Shown here in pieces: positions 25,131-34,582 of a DNA stretch of 64,000 nucleotides (positions are counted from its first letter, which is position 1; every line of letters starts with the position of its first letter). Under the pieces are notes generated by a model, which saw nothing but the letters and a program-made list of their open reading frames with translations, was not told where the DNA came from and did no database searches. A program made the translations under genes and the position numbers. Source of the stretch: Kitasatospora gansuensis (GTDB lineage: Bacteria; Actinomycetota; Actinomycetes; Streptomycetales; Streptomycetaceae); NCBI RefSeq assembly GCF_014203705.1, contig NZ_JACHJR010000001.1, positions 6,448,001 through 6,512,000 on the forward strand, written 5' to 3'.

Positions 25131-26099
25131 TCAGTGCGCCAGCAGGCGGGGTAGTGAGCTGTCGTTGCTGAGCAGCCAGGCCAGGTACGACGGGTTGGTC
25201 GCGGCCAGGTCCAGGTAGGCGGCCCGCAGGTCGGCGTACAGTCCGTCGAAGGCGGGCGCGCTGAGCGCGCGGGGGCGCCAGACCAGCAGCAGGCGGACGC
25301 TGAACGGGTTGCCGTGGACGGGGCGGATCACCGTGCCCGGGCCCGGCCGTGAGGTGGGCTGGCAGGGGCGGACGGCCTCGCCGGAGGCGACCAGTTCGGC
25401 GGCGGTGGCGTTGTCCCTGACCTGCACCACGCGCGGGTTGAGCCCGGCCTCGGAGAGCACCCGGCGCAGCGCCGCGTACTCGTGGTCGGCGGTCGGGTCG
25501 ACCATCCAGGCGTCGGCGGCCAGGTCCTCCAGCCGCACCACCGGCGAGCCGGCCGCCGGGTGGCTCAGGGCGAGCGCGACGAACTGCGGCTCGCGGGCGA
25601 TCAGCACCCGGTGCTCGGCGTCGGCGGGCAGCCGGAGCGGGAAGCCCTCGCTCTCGTGCACCAGGGCGATGTCCAGCTGCTCGGCGGCGACCAGGTGCAG
25701 CAGGGCGTTGGCGGAGATGTCGATCCGGATGCTGGTGCGGGTGTCCGGCAGCCGGGTGTGCACCCGGCGCAGCCAGCTGGCCACCGCGCGGCTGCCGACG
25801 CTGCCGATCCGCAGCGTCATCTGCTCGGCGTCGTCGGCCTCCTGGCGTGCGGCGCTGACCAGTTCGGCCATGTCGGCGATGATCGTCCGGGCCCGGGCGA
25901 GCACGGTGTGGCCGAGCGGGGTGAGCTGACTGCCGGTCCGTTCGCGGGTGAACAGCCGTCCGCCGAGGGCCCGTTCGATCCGGTGCAGCTGGGTGCTGAC
26001 GGAGGGCTGGCTCGTGCCGAGCAGCCGGGCGGCCTTCCGGACGCTGCCGGTGTCGGCGACCGCACACAGCACACGAAGGTGTCTCACCTCGAGCTCCAC
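25131..26099 (-). CDS. snpR: LysR-type regulator divergent from snapalysin (SnpR/MprR-like)
   Basis: The 322-residue protein starts with the LysR winged helix (LEVRHLRVLCAVADTGSVRKAARLLGTSQPSVSTQLHRIERALGGRLFTR) and continues with a LysR effector-binding domain. In several streptomycetes the small neutral protease gene snpA is divergent from a LysR activator, and the same arrangement is seen here. GTG 26099 is chosen from the domain start. It should activate the protease gene through the ATAG-N7-CTAT box at 26165. The gene symbol is by synteny. Confidence 0.9.
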   Translation of the reverse strand: MELEVRHLRVLCAVADTGSVRKAARLLGTSQPSVSTQLHRIERALGGRLFTRERTGSQLTPLGHTVLARARTIIADMAELVSAARQEADDAEQMTLRIGSVGSRAVASWLRRVHTRLPDTRTSIRIDISANALLHLVAAEQLDIALVHESEGFPLRLPADAEHRVLIAREPQFVALALSHPAAGSPVVRLEDLAADAWMVDPTADHEYAALRRVLSEAGLNPRVVQVRDNATAAELVASGEAVRPCQPTSRPGPGTVIRPVHGNPFSVRLLLVWRPRALSAPAFDGLYADLRAAYLDLAATNPSYLAWLLSNDSSLPRLLAH

Positions 26100-26164
26100 A
26101 TCGGGAGCATACGGCCGACCGGGCCGTTCACGCCAGGGACATGTCAGGTTTGGCGGGAAGGGGT

Positions 26165-26179
26165 ATAGGACGGTGCTAT
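26165..26179. promoter_or_regulatory. LysR box ATAG-N7-CTAT (T-N11-A)
   Basis: A perfect 4+4 dyad with the T-N11-A geometry bound by LysR regulators lies between the divergent snpR and snapalysin genes, 66 bp from the regulator start. GGG/CCC extends both arms imperfectly. Confidence 0.65.
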
Positions 26180-26303
26180 CCCCGGCTGGCATCATCCGCA
26201 GGCCGGTCGCGGTGGCCGAAGCTCGGTGGCACGACAGTCCGTCCCCCACTCCCAAAGCACTTGCCCCACAAGGGCTTTGGAAGCCATGAACTGGAGTCCC
26301 CAG

Positions 26304-26936
26304 ATGAAGCGCTCGATGCTCTCCGCCGCGGTGGCCGTCACCCTGGGCCTGTCCGCGGGGCTGCTGGCCGCGCCCGTCGCGAGTGCGGCCCCCCAGCCGC
26401 AGGCGGTCGCCCAGTACGCCGGATCGGCCGCCGAGCAGGCCGACGTCAAGGCCTTCCACGAGGCCGTGATGAAGTCCGCGCTGGCCAAGCAGGCGGCGAA
26501 CCCGTACCTGCTCGCGGTGGTCGTCACCTACGACGCCAGCAGCGCGCCCTCGTTCCGCACCCAGATTTCCAACAGCGCCTCGATCTGGAACGGTTCGGTG
26601 CGCAACGTCCAGCTCAGGTCGGGCTCCAACGCGGACTTCCGCTACTACGAGGGCAACGACTCGCGCGGCTCCTACGCCAGCACCGACGGCCACGGCCGCG
26701 GGTACATCTTCCTCGACTACCGGCAGAACCAGCAGTACAACTCCACCCGGGTGACCGCCCACGAGACCGGCCACGTGCTCGGCCTGCCGGACCACTACTC
26801 GGGCCCGTGCAGCGAGTTGATGTCCGGTGGTGGCCCCGGCACCTCCTGCACCAACGCCTACCCGAACACCACCGAGCGGAACCGGGTCAACAACCTCTGG
26901 GCGAACGGCCTGGCCGCGACCGTGGCCGCGCGCTGA
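26304..26936 (+). CDS. snpA: Snapalysin, secreted M7 zinc metalloprotease
   Basis: The 210-residue precursor has a Sec signal peptide (MKRSMLSAAVAVTLGLSAGLL, cleaved near ASA at 28), a propeptide and the M7 metzincin-like motif HETGHVLGLPD with His153, Glu154, His157 and the unusual Asp163 as third zinc ligand, a hallmark of snapalysin. Two cysteines follow (GPC and TSC). The ATG at 26304 is chosen because GGAG lies at proper spacing; an upstream ATG at 26286 is possible. The secreted enzyme cleaves beside aromatic residues in the characterised homologues. Confidence 0.95.
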   Translation: MKRSMLSAAVAVTLGLSAGLLAAPVASAAPQPQAVAQYAGSAAEQADVKAFHEAVMKSALAKQAANPYLLAVVVTYDASSAPSFRTQISNSASIWNGSVRNVQLRSGSNADFRYYEGNDSRGSYASTDGHGRGYIFLDYRQNQQYNSTRVTAHETGHVLGLPDHYSGPCSELMSGGGPGTSCTNAYPNTTERNRVNNLWANGLAATVAAR

Positions 26937-26955
26937 CCTGACGCGCCACCAGCAC

Positions 26956-26993
26956 CAGCGGCCCGGCCCCGTACCGACGGGGACGGGCCGCTG
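26956..26993. terminator. Hairpin terminator between snapalysin and SpoIIE-type phosphatase genes
   Basis: Arms of 17 bp (26956-26972 and 26977-26993) pair with a single mismatch around a 4-base loop and end right at the stop codon of the convergent gene. Confidence 0.85.
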
Positions 26994-29363
26994 TCAGTGG
27001 GGCAGGTCGCCTGCCGTCCGGCAGGCGAGCAGCAGCGCGACGTCGTCGGCGCGGTGGGACGAGTGCCGGGCATCCCGGAGCAAGTGGTCGGCCAGGGCGC
27101 CGAGTTCGACGACGGAGGAGTGGGCGAGGTCGGCGCGCAGCTGGTCCAGGCCCTCCTCGAGCGGGATGCCGGGCCGTTCGATCAGGCCGTCGGTGAACAG
27201 GGCCAGGATCGCGCCGACCGGCAGCCGCAGTTCGGTGGTGGGGTACGTGACGTCCGGGTCGATGCCGAGCAGCGGTCCGCCGGCCAGGTCCAGCGGCTCG
27301 GTGCGGCCGTCGGGCCGGCGCAACAGCGGCGGGACGTGCCCGGCCCGGACCGCGAGCGCCCGGCCGGTGGCCGGGTCGAGCCGGATCAGGCAGCAGCTGG
27401 CCAGTAGCCCCGGGTCGAGGTCGAGCAGCAGCTGGTTGGTCCGGGTCAGCACCTCGTCGGGCAGGCTGCCGCTGGTGACGAACGCCCGGACCGCGCTGCG
27501 GAGTTGGCCCATGGTGGCGGCGGCGCCGACATTGTGCCCCTCGACGTCCCCGATCACCAGGCAGACCCCGGCGGGGGTGCTGATCGCGTCGTACCAGTCG
27601 CCGCCGATCTCCATCCCCCGGGTGCCTGGCAGGTAGCGGGCGGTCACCGCGAGTCCGGGCACCTCCGGCAGCCGGTGCGGCAGCAGGGCCTGCTGGAGGC
27701 CCCGGGCGAGCGCGAACTCGGCGTCGTACAGCCGGGCCCGCTCCAGTGCCTGGGCGATCAGGCCGCCGAGCGCGGTGAGCACCGAGCGCTCCTCGCTGGT
27801 GAAGCGCCGGGGCCGGTCGAAGCCCAGGATGCAGCTGCCGACCGGCAGTCCGGAGGCGACCAGGGGCAGGAAGGCCCAGGCCCGCATCTCGTCCTGGACG
27901 ATGCCCGGGTAGGCGGCCAGGAGCTCGTCCGGCGACTCGAAGAAGGCGGGCGCGCCGGTGCTGAACACCTCGGTGCCGGGCAGCCTGGCCCGGACCGGGG
28001 TGCCCTCGAAGGGGGTCAGGAAGCCGTCCGGGTAGCCGGTCTGCGCGACCAGGTGCATCCGGCCCGAGCGGGCCAGGTAGAGCGCCATCTCCTGGCCGTC
28101 GAAGCCGGGCAGGATCTGGTCGATCACGCAGTCGCAGACCTCCTTGACGGTCACCGCCTCGGTCAGCGCGCTGGCCAGCTGGAGCAGGTGGTAGGTGGCC
28201 CCGAGGGTGGCCGGGGCGGCGGGCGGGGCCTCCGGCAGCGCGGCCCGGTGCGCGCCCGGCGGTCCGGCCGGGACGATCCGGACGGTCAGGCCGTGCGCGT
28301 CGGGGTAGAGCGAGAAGGCCAGCCAGTGGCCGGGCGGGCGGCAGGCCAGGAAGGCGGTGGGCTGCTGGGCGAGCATCGCCGAGCGGTACCTGTCCTCGTA
28401 GGCCGGTTCGGCCAGCCACGGGAGAGCCGACCAGGGGTGATGGCCCGTCAGCTCCTCCCGGCCGATCTCGAGCAGCAGCTCGGCGGCGTGGTTGAGGTAG
28501 CTGATCCGCCCGTCCGGGTCGAGCGCCACCACCCCGTCGCGCAGCCGCTCGACCGCGGCCACGGCGGCCGTCGCGGCGTCGGTGTCGAGGGCGATCACGC
28601 CGACCGTGCCGGGGCGGCCGGGGCGGCCGTGCAGGCCGAGCCCGCGTCGGCCGTCCCGCAGCCGGACCCGGAGGGTGAACGGCGTGTCCGCCCGCAGCGC
28701 GGCCAGCAGCGGCTCGACGTCCGCCGGGTCCAGGCGTTCGGTCAGCTCCTCGGCCCGGCCGCCGAACTCCTCCGGCGTCAGGCCCAGCACCGCGAGCAGC
28801 GCCGGGTCCGCGGTGATCCGGCCGTCGGCGAGCCGCCAGTCCAGGCCGCCGGCCCGGGGTGCGGGGCCGCCGCCGGTGGGCAGCGGTACCACCACCGGGC
28901 TGCGCGGTGCGGCCGGCACCTGGCTGTCCAGGGCGGCGGCGAGCCGGTTGGCGGTGGCGCGCAGCTGCCGCTTGGCGCCCGGCGGCGGCACGGCGGAGCT
29001 GGGCCAGAGCACGGCGAGGACGCCGAGCGGCTCGTCGTCGGCGCCGAACGGCACGCAGGCGAAGGCGTGCACGTAGGGCAGCCCGACGGCCAGCCGGGGG
29101 AAGCGCCGCATGGTGTCGTCGGCGTCGGCCACCTGCACCGTGCGGCCGGTCCGGTACGCCTCCGCGACCGGCAGCGGGGCGACCACCGGGATGTGCCGGA
29201 AGGCGCTCAGCAGGTGCGGCGGGACGCCCGTGACGGCGCTCAGCACCAGCGACCGGCCGTCGGCCGAGCGCAGGTAGAGCACGCCTCCGTAGGCCGAGGT
29301 GGTGCGGACCGCACGCAGCAGCGCCTCGGCGAGCAGGGCCTCGACGGACTCTCCCCGGCGCAT
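26994..29363 (-). CDS. GAF/PAS-domain SpoIIE-type PP2C serine phosphatase
   Basis: The 789-residue protein reads GAF (about 20-150, FACVPFGADDEPLGVLAVLWP), a PAS-like stretch, a PAS domain (about 270-335, RLRDGVVALDPDGRISYLNHAAELLL), a second GAF (about 400-560, EVCDCVIDQILPGFDGQEMALYLA) and a C-terminal SpoIIE phosphatase (from LQQALLPHRLPEVPGL, with GGDWYDA and the metal-binding IGDVEGHN). In streptomycetes such enzymes dephosphorylate anti-anti-sigma factors. No STAS or kinase partner adjoins. The ATG at 29363 is preferred over an upstream GTG because a consensus-like promoter overlaps the latter. Confidence 0.92.
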   Translation of the reverse strand: MRRGESVEALLAEALLRAVRTTSAYGGVLYLRSADGRSLVLSAVTGVPPHLLSAFRHIPVVAPLPVAEAYRTGRTVQVADADDTMRRFPRLAVGLPYVHAFACVPFGADDEPLGVLAVLWPSSAVPPPGAKRQLRATANRLAAALDSQVPAAPRSPVVVPLPTGGGPAPRAGGLDWRLADGRITADPALLAVLGLTPEEFGGRAEELTERLDPADVEPLLAALRADTPFTLRVRLRDGRRGLGLHGRPGRPGTVGVIALDTDAATAAVAAVERLRDGVVALDPDGRISYLNHAAELLLEIGREELTGHHPWSALPWLAEPAYEDRYRSAMLAQQPTAFLACRPPGHWLAFSLYPDAHGLTVRIVPAGPPGAHRAALPEAPPAAPATLGATYHLLQLASALTEAVTVKEVCDCVIDQILPGFDGQEMALYLARSGRMHLVAQTGYPDGFLTPFEGTPVRARLPGTEVFSTGAPAFFESPDELLAAYPGIVQDEMRAWAFLPLVASGLPVGSCILGFDRPRRFTSEERSVLTALGGLIAQALERARLYDAEFALARGLQQALLPHRLPEVPGLAVTARYLPGTRGMEIGGDWYDAISTPAGVCLVIGDVEGHNVGAAATMGQLRSAVRAFVTSGSLPDEVLTRTNQLLLDLDPGLLASCCLIRLDPATGRALAVRAGHVPPLLRRPDGRTEPLDLAGGPLLGIDPDVTYPTTELRLPVGAILALFTDGLIERPGIPLEEGLDQLRADLAHSSVVELGALADHLLRDARHSSHRADDVALLLACRTAGDLPH

Positions 29364-29370
29364 GTTCTTC

Positions 29371-29399
29371 TCTGTACGCCGCCCCACCGGGGGTGTCAA
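29371..29399 (-). promoter_or_regulatory. TTGACA-17-TACAGA promoter, leaderless start for SpoIIE phosphatase
   Basis: On the minus strand TTGACA (29399 to 29394), 17 bp, then TACAGA (29376 to 29371) precede the ATG at 29363 by seven bases. The spacing is ideal for a housekeeping sigma factor. Confidence 0.55.
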
Positions 29400-29410
29400 C
29401 CGGAGCCTGT

Positions 29411-30235
29411 TCAGTCGGGGAGCTCGCTGAAGGCCCTGGCGGCGGCCAGTTCGTCCCGGGCGGCCTGCTCGGTGTGGTCCAGGTAGGCGTAGGCGTCGGG
29501 GCCGACCGGGACCCGCAGCGGGGTGTCCTCGGCGGCCACCAGCCGCCGGACCAGCTCGGCGAAGTACTCGGGCCGGTTCAGCCCGGGCGCGGTCTCCATC
29601 TGCCGCATCGCCTCCCGCATCGGTTCGAGCTGCTCGGTATAGGCCGGGAGCCGCCGGCCGGTCTCGGCGATGGCGGCGCCGTAGCGGGTGGCGAAGCCGC
29701 CGGGCTCGACCACCGAGACCCGGATGCCGAGCGGGCGCACCTCGGCCGCCAACGCCTGGCTCATGCCCTCCAGGGCGTACTTGCCGGTGACGTACGCGCC
29801 CAGGCCGGGGAAGGCCATCCGGCCGGCCAGCGAGGAGACGTTGACGACGTGTCCGGACCCCTGGGCCCGGAACAGCGGCAGCACGGCGCGGACCAGTCGC
29901 CAGGGGCCGACCACCAGGGTCTCCAGCTGGTCGCGCAGCTCCTCGTCGGCGACCTCCTCGACCGCGCCGAAGAGGCCGCTACCCGCGTTGTTGACCAGTA
30001 CGTCGAGCCCGCCGAACCGGTCGGCCGCCAGCGCCACCGCGTCGTCCACCTGGGCCTGGTCGCGGATGTCGAGCGCGGCGGTGAGCACGTGGTCGGGGTG
30101 ACGGCGGCTCAGCTCCGCCAGGGTGGCCGGCTTGCGGGCGGTGGCCAGCACGGTGTCGCCCGCCGCGGCGACGGCCTCCGCCAGGGCCAGGCCGAGGCCC
30201 GAGGAGCATCCGGTGATCAGCCAACGACGTGTCAT
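29411..30235 (-). CDS. Short-chain dehydrogenase/reductase (classical SDR)
   Basis: The 274-residue protein has the Rossmann motif TGCSSGLGLALAEA, NNAG in DVLVNNAGSG, the catalytic Ser in VNVSSLAGR and YVTGK for Tyr-x3-Lys. The first-strand Arg pair (ATARKP) suggests NADP preference. Substrate unknown. GGGGGA precedes the ATG. It lies just upstream of the phosphatase gene (47 bp) on the same strand, but the phosphatase has its own promoter in the gap. Confidence 0.93.
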   Translation of the reverse strand: MTRRWLITGCSSGLGLALAEAVAAAGDTVLATARKPATLAELSRRHPDHVLTAALDIRDQAQVDDAVALAADRFGGLDVLVNNAGSGLFGAVEEVADEELRDQLETLVVGPWRLVRAVLPLFRAQGSGHVVNVSSLAGRMAFPGLGAYVTGKYALEGMSQALAAEVRPLGIRVSVVEPGGFATRYGAAIAETGRRLPAYTEQLEPMREAMRQMETAPGLNRPEYFAELVRRLVAAEDTPLRVPVGPDAYAYLDHTEQAARDELAAARAFSELPD

Positions 30236-30388
30236 GTTTCCCCCGGGGTCCGGTCCGATCGGCCCACGGTCCCAGAAACCGGGAGCGGCCGCCGCACCGT
30301 GTGCGGGGGCGGTCGGAGGTGCCCGGGGGCGCGCGGGCGGTGGCCCGGATGCGCCCCCGGTACGTACGGGTCCGGCGGTGCTTCGGGG

Positions 30389-33300
30389 TTACTCCGCCGC
30401 CGTCAGCACGTCCAGCGCCGCGTCGCGGACGTCCGGCGCCGGGTGGCGGCGGAGCGTCCGCAGCACCGCCCGCCACTCGGCGGGCCAGCCGAGCTGCGGG
30501 CCGAGGCCGACGAGCAGCCCGACCGCCAGCAGGCCGGTCGCCGATCCGCCGTCGGCGGCCAGCTGCTCGGCCACCGGCCGGACCTGCTCGGGCGCGTCCG
30601 GCAGGCGGTCCCGGCCGAGCCGGGTGCTCAGTCGGGCGGCGGCGGAGGCGGCCAGCGCGGGGCGATCGGCACAGACCTCGGCCAGTTCGCGCAGCTGCGC
30701 GGAGAGCGTCCCGGCCGCCGGGTCGACCAGCCCGAGCAGCACGTCGACCCGGTGGGCGGGCTGCTCGGCCAGCAGGCCGGCCAGCGCGGCCAGGTTCGTC
30801 CGGATCCACGGCTGGTCGGGGCGGGGCAGCCCGTCGACCAGCGCGGTCAGCCGCTGCCGGGCGGGCAGGTCGCGGTCCGCCAGCGCCTCGAACTCCCCGG
30901 CCCGCAGGCTCGCGAGCAGCCCGGTGACCGTGCGGTGCAGCACGCTGCCCGGGGCGGCGCCGCCGAGCGGGTGCGGCAGGTCGTTGCCCGCCAGGGCCGT
31001 CAGGGTGCGGACGGCGGCCTGCCAGGTCTGCCGGTTCGTCAGGTCGGTGACCAGTGCGGGCAGGACGTCGGCCGCCTCGGGTGCGAACCGTGCCCAGGTG
31101 GCCAGTTGGCCGAGCGCGGGGACGGCCGCGTCGGGCTGGTCCGTGCGGCAGACCTCGCCGACCAGCCGGGCGAACCGGGCCCGGTGGGCCTCGGCCAGCT
31201 GCCACGGCCGGGTGCGCAGCAGCGCCGTCCCGGTCTGCGGCGAATCGGTGGCGGCCGCGCCGAACAGGGCCCAGATCTCCTCGCGTTCGAGCAGCCCGGC
31301 ACCGGCCGCGATCACGGCCGCCTGGACGTCCGGGTGCTGACCGGGTGCCAGATACGCGAGCCTGAGCAGCTCGACGGCCCGCTCCGGCGGCAGGTATCCG
31401 GCCGCCAGCCGGACCGCCTCCTTGCGGGTGGTCACCTTGCCGCCGGTCAGCAACCCGCCCAGCTGCTCGGCGAGTTGACCGGGCGCCGCGTAGCGGGCGG
31501 CCCGGGAGGCGGCGTACACCGCGACCCTGGCCCGGTCGCCGTCGGCGCGGGCGAGCAGCACCGGCAGCTCCCGGGCCGGGTCGTCGGCCCAGGCCAGGGC
31601 GGCGAGCGCGGCCTCGGCCAGCACCACCTCGGCGGAGTCCAGGTACTCCAGGGCGAGTTGGCGCCCGAGCAGCGGGATGCCGCGGGCGGCCCTGATCGCG
31701 GCGGCCCTGGCGTGGACGGCCTGGGTGGTGTCGGCGGCCGCCCGGGCGGTCAGCCGCGCCGCCGCGGCCTGCTGCCGGGGCAGCCAGCGGGCGGCGTACC
31801 GGAGATCCGGCAGCCGCAGCCGGGTGCCGGGCTTGACGAAGCGTCCGTGCGGCGGCTGCCCGGCCAGTAGCGGGTCGAGCAGGTCGGTCCTGCGGGTGGT
31901 CAACACCTCTTCCACGGGCGGGAGTACGACCGCCGAGGGTTCGAGGGCGAGGATCCGCTCGACCCGCGCGTCCCTGCTCCGGGGGTCCGACAGCCAGAGC
32001 CGGGCGGCGGTGCCGAACGCGGCGTCGTCGCTGTGCTGTAGCGCCTGCTCCAGCAGCTGCTGGAGTTCGGGCATGCCGTGGGCCCGGTCGCCGAGCGAGC
32101 GGGTGAGGGCGAACAGCAGCCGGTGGTCGGCGACCGCCGAGGCACTGTCCAGCCACGGGCGCAGCGCGGCCAGCACCTGGTGCTCCTGGCCCCGGCGCAG
32201 GGTGCGGTGCAGGGCTCCCAGGTCGACGTTGCCGAGCTGGCCGGTGATCCGCTCCAGTGCGGCCAACGCCCAGGCCAGCAAGGGGGATCCGGCTTCGGTG
32301 GCGTGCTCGCGGAGCACCCCGACGGCCAGCTTGGTGACCGCCTGCCTGGTCCGGTACGAGGCGTCCCTGGCCTCCAGCGCGTCGGTGAGCACGCGGTCCA
32401 GCGCATCGACGTCCGCCGGGCCGAACAGCCTCGGGTGCAGCTCGGCCAGCGCGGTGAGGGCGGGGGCCCGGACCGGGTCCTGCTCGTTGCGCAACCGCTC
32501 GCACAGGGCGAGCAGCCGGGCGGTCTCGGCCGGGTCGCCGGAGCGGCCCGCGTTGGCGATCAGCAGCGGCCAGGCGAAGGCCCGGTCGCCCGCCTCCGGC
32601 CGCCGGGTGGCGGCCAGCAGCTCGGGCCTGGCCTCGGCCACCGGCAGTTGGGCCAGCACCGGCAGTACGGTGCGCCAGTCCCGCCCGGCGGCCGACAGCC
32701 GCTTGGCCTCGGCCCGGGCGCGGGCCCAGCGGTGCTCGCGCGGCAGCAGCTCGGGTGCGGTGAAGCCCTCGGTGTCCAGCCCCTCGGTCGCGGCGTCGAA
32801 GAATGCCGCCCGGCGGCTCGGCGGCAGCTCCCTGAGCAACAGCCGGAACTCGCCCGGGCGTTGCTCGAACCAGCGTCGGCCGAGCGCGGCCAGCGCGGCG
32901 GGTTCGGTGGGCTGGGCCTGTGCGAGGCGGCGCAGCACGGAGCGCGCGCAGCCGGCGGGGAGCGGCTGCGCGGAGCGTTCGGGGGCGAGCAGCCAGCGCA
33001 ACACCCGCCCGGGGTCCACCGCGATCAGCGCGCCCAACTGCCGCTGGAGGTCGGACGGGAGCCAGGCCGGGCCGTACCGCTCCAGCAGGTCGAGCACCCG
33101 CTCCGGGTGGGTGTCCACCGTGACGGCCAGTCCGTCGGCGTGGTACTGCCACCAGTGCGAGCGCAACTCCGGGGTGCGGCCAGGAAGTTGCTGCTCGGCG
33201 TAGTCCAGCAGCACGGTCGGGTGGCGGCGGGTCAGGACACCCAGGCTGCTCACGGCGTGGGCCAGCTCCGGCAGCAGCCGGGCGACGAACCCGGCCGAGC

Positions 33301-33739
33301 AGGCCGGCAGCAAGCGGGCCGCCTCGGCCTCGCCCCAGGTGGACCTGAGCTCGACCACCAGCCGCTCGGCCAGCGCCGTCCGCCGCCCGGCCAGCACCGC
33401 CTTGGCGAGCTGCCGCCGCACCACGGCGGAGGCACCGCCGTACGCGGCCGCGATCGCGGCGTCCGGCACCGGCAGCAGCCGGACGGACCGTAGTGCGTAC
33501 CCCCGGACCACCGGGTCCGGGTCGGTCAGCCGCTCGGTCAGCCACTCGGTGCGCCGACCGGCCACCGCGGCGAGGGCGGCCAGCCGTCGCTCGAACGGGC
33601 CGCGTCGGTCCAGATCGGCCAGCAGCTCGTCCAGTTGGCGATCGCTCAGCGACCGGGCGAACGCGGCGACGGTCGGGGCCACCTGCGGGTGGGCGAGCGG
33701 GTCGAGGGAACGGAGCAGCTGATCAGCGGTGTGGGGCAT
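30389..33739 (-). CDS. Large HEAT-repeat-like helical protein of unknown function
   Basis: The 1116-residue protein is rich in Leu, Ala and Arg and shows repeated amphipathic helix pairs such as DPDPVVRGYALRSVRLLPVPDAAIAAA near the start and HPAPDVRDAALDVLTA at the end, the pattern of HEAT/ARM solenoids. No enzymatic motif, signal or membrane segment is visible. Such scaffolds bind proteins or nucleic acids. It is divergent from the LysE gene and has no obvious operon partner. Confidence 0.85.
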   Translation of the reverse strand: MPHTADQLLRSLDPLAHPQVAPTVAAFARSLSDRQLDELLADLDRRGPFERRLAALAAVAGRRTEWLTERLTDPDPVVRGYALRSVRLLPVPDAAIAAAYGGASAVVRRQLAKAVLAGRRTALAERLVVELRSTWGEAEAARLLPACSAGFVARLLPELAHAVSSLGVLTRRHPTVLLDYAEQQLPGRTPELRSHWWQYHADGLAVTVDTHPERVLDLLERYGPAWLPSDLQRQLGALIAVDPGRVLRWLLAPERSAQPLPAGCARSVLRRLAQAQPTEPAALAALGRRWFEQRPGEFRLLLRELPPSRRAAFFDAATEGLDTEGFTAPELLPREHRWARARAEAKRLSAAGRDWRTVLPVLAQLPVAEARPELLAATRRPEAGDRAFAWPLLIANAGRSGDPAETARLLALCERLRNEQDPVRAPALTALAELHPRLFGPADVDALDRVLTDALEARDASYRTRQAVTKLAVGVLREHATEAGSPLLAWALAALERITGQLGNVDLGALHRTLRRGQEHQVLAALRPWLDSASAVADHRLLFALTRSLGDRAHGMPELQQLLEQALQHSDDAAFGTAARLWLSDPRSRDARVERILALEPSAVVLPPVEEVLTTRRTDLLDPLLAGQPPHGRFVKPGTRLRLPDLRYAARWLPRQQAAAARLTARAAADTTQAVHARAAAIRAARGIPLLGRQLALEYLDSAEVVLAEAALAALAWADDPARELPVLLARADGDRARVAVYAASRAARYAAPGQLAEQLGGLLTGGKVTTRKEAVRLAAGYLPPERAVELLRLAYLAPGQHPDVQAAVIAAGAGLLEREEIWALFGAAATDSPQTGTALLRTRPWQLAEAHRARFARLVGEVCRTDQPDAAVPALGQLATWARFAPEAADVLPALVTDLTNRQTWQAAVRTLTALAGNDLPHPLGGAAPGSVLHRTVTGLLASLRAGEFEALADRDLPARQRLTALVDGLPRPDQPWIRTNLAALAGLLAEQPAHRVDVLLGLVDPAAGTLSAQLRELAEVCADRPALAASAAARLSTRLGRDRLPDAPEQVRPVAEQLAADGGSATGLLAVGLLVGLGPQLGWPAEWRAVLRTLRRHPAPDVRDAALDVLTAAE

Positions 33740-33892
33740 GGGCCGGATTCTGCCCCAGCGCCGTGGGGCCGGGCCAGCCGAAAAAATTGGGGCGAAGCGG
33801 AGCGGGCCCGGCTGTCATCATGACCGCTTCGGCAGCGAACCAGCACCGCGCACCGGCACAGCGAGCCGGTGCGGCGGGCGAAGGAGACGGAC

Positions 33893-34543
33893 ATGATCAG
33901 CGGCGGAGCGTTGGCGGGAATCGCCTTGGTGTCGTTCGGGATGGCCCTCACCCCGGGGCCCAACCTGATCTATCTGGTCTCCCGGTCGGTGGTCCAGGGC
34001 CGCCGGGCCGGGCTGGTCTCGCTGGCCGGGGTGGGCGTCGGCTTCGCGGTCTACCTGGTCGCCGCGACCGCCGGGATCGCCACCGTCTTCGCGCTGGTGC
34101 CCGAGGTCTACCTGACCCTCAAGCTGGCCGGGGCCTGCTACCTGCTCTGGCTGGCCTGGCAGATGGTCCGGCCGGGCGGCGAATCGGTCTTCGCGCCCAA
34201 GGAGTTGGCGCCCGACCGGCCGCGCAAGCTGTTCCTGATGGGCCTGGTCACCTGCCTGCTGAACCCCAAGATCGCCATCCTGTACATCTCGCTGCTGCCG
34301 CAGTTCGTCTCGCCCGAGCAGGGTCAGGTCGCCCTGCAGAGCCTGCTGCTCGGACTCACCCAGATCACCGTCTGCCTGCTCTGCGACGGCGCGTTCGTGC
34401 TGATGGCCGGTTCGGTCGCGGCCTTCCTGGCCCGTCGCCCGACCTGGCAGCGCGTGCACCGCTACGCGATGGGCACGCTGCTGGCCGGCTTCGCCCTGCG
34501 GCTCGCCGCCGACCGCTCGAAGGCGGTGCTGGCCGCGCCGTGA
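33893..34543 (+). CDS. LysE-family amino-acid/metabolite exporter
   Basis: The 216-residue protein has six hydrophobic segments and the LysE/RhtB block GMALTPGPNLIYLVSRSVVQGRRAGLVSLAGVGVGF near the N-terminus, then LLNPKIAILYISLLPQFV. It should export an amino acid or related compound with proton antiport. AAGGAG lies upstream of ATG 33893. It is divergent from the HEAT gene and 39 bp upstream of the vWA/AAA operon, with which it might share transcription. Confidence 0.92.
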   Translation: MISGGALAGIALVSFGMALTPGPNLIYLVSRSVVQGRRAGLVSLAGVGVGFAVYLVAATAGIATVFALVPEVYLTLKLAGACYLLWLAWQMVRPGGESVFAPKELAPDRPRKLFLMGLVTCLLNPKIAILYISLLPQFVSPEQGQVALQSLLLGLTQITVCLLCDGAFVLMAGSVAAFLARRPTWQRVHRYAMGTLLAGFALRLAADRSKAVLAAP

Positions 34544-34582
34544 CCGGCTGACATGATGTCGGACCGGAGGTAGGAGGGGATC

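Noticed and set aside
29979..33545. Nearly 1190-codon open frame on the minus strand
   Set aside because: It is the wrong frame of the HEAT-like gene and of the SDR start; low-complexity Arg/Ala/Gly/Pro sequence.
30389..33739. HEAT-like giant protein as part of the vWA/AAA operon
   Set aside because: It is on the other strand and separated by LysE; no sequence link seen.
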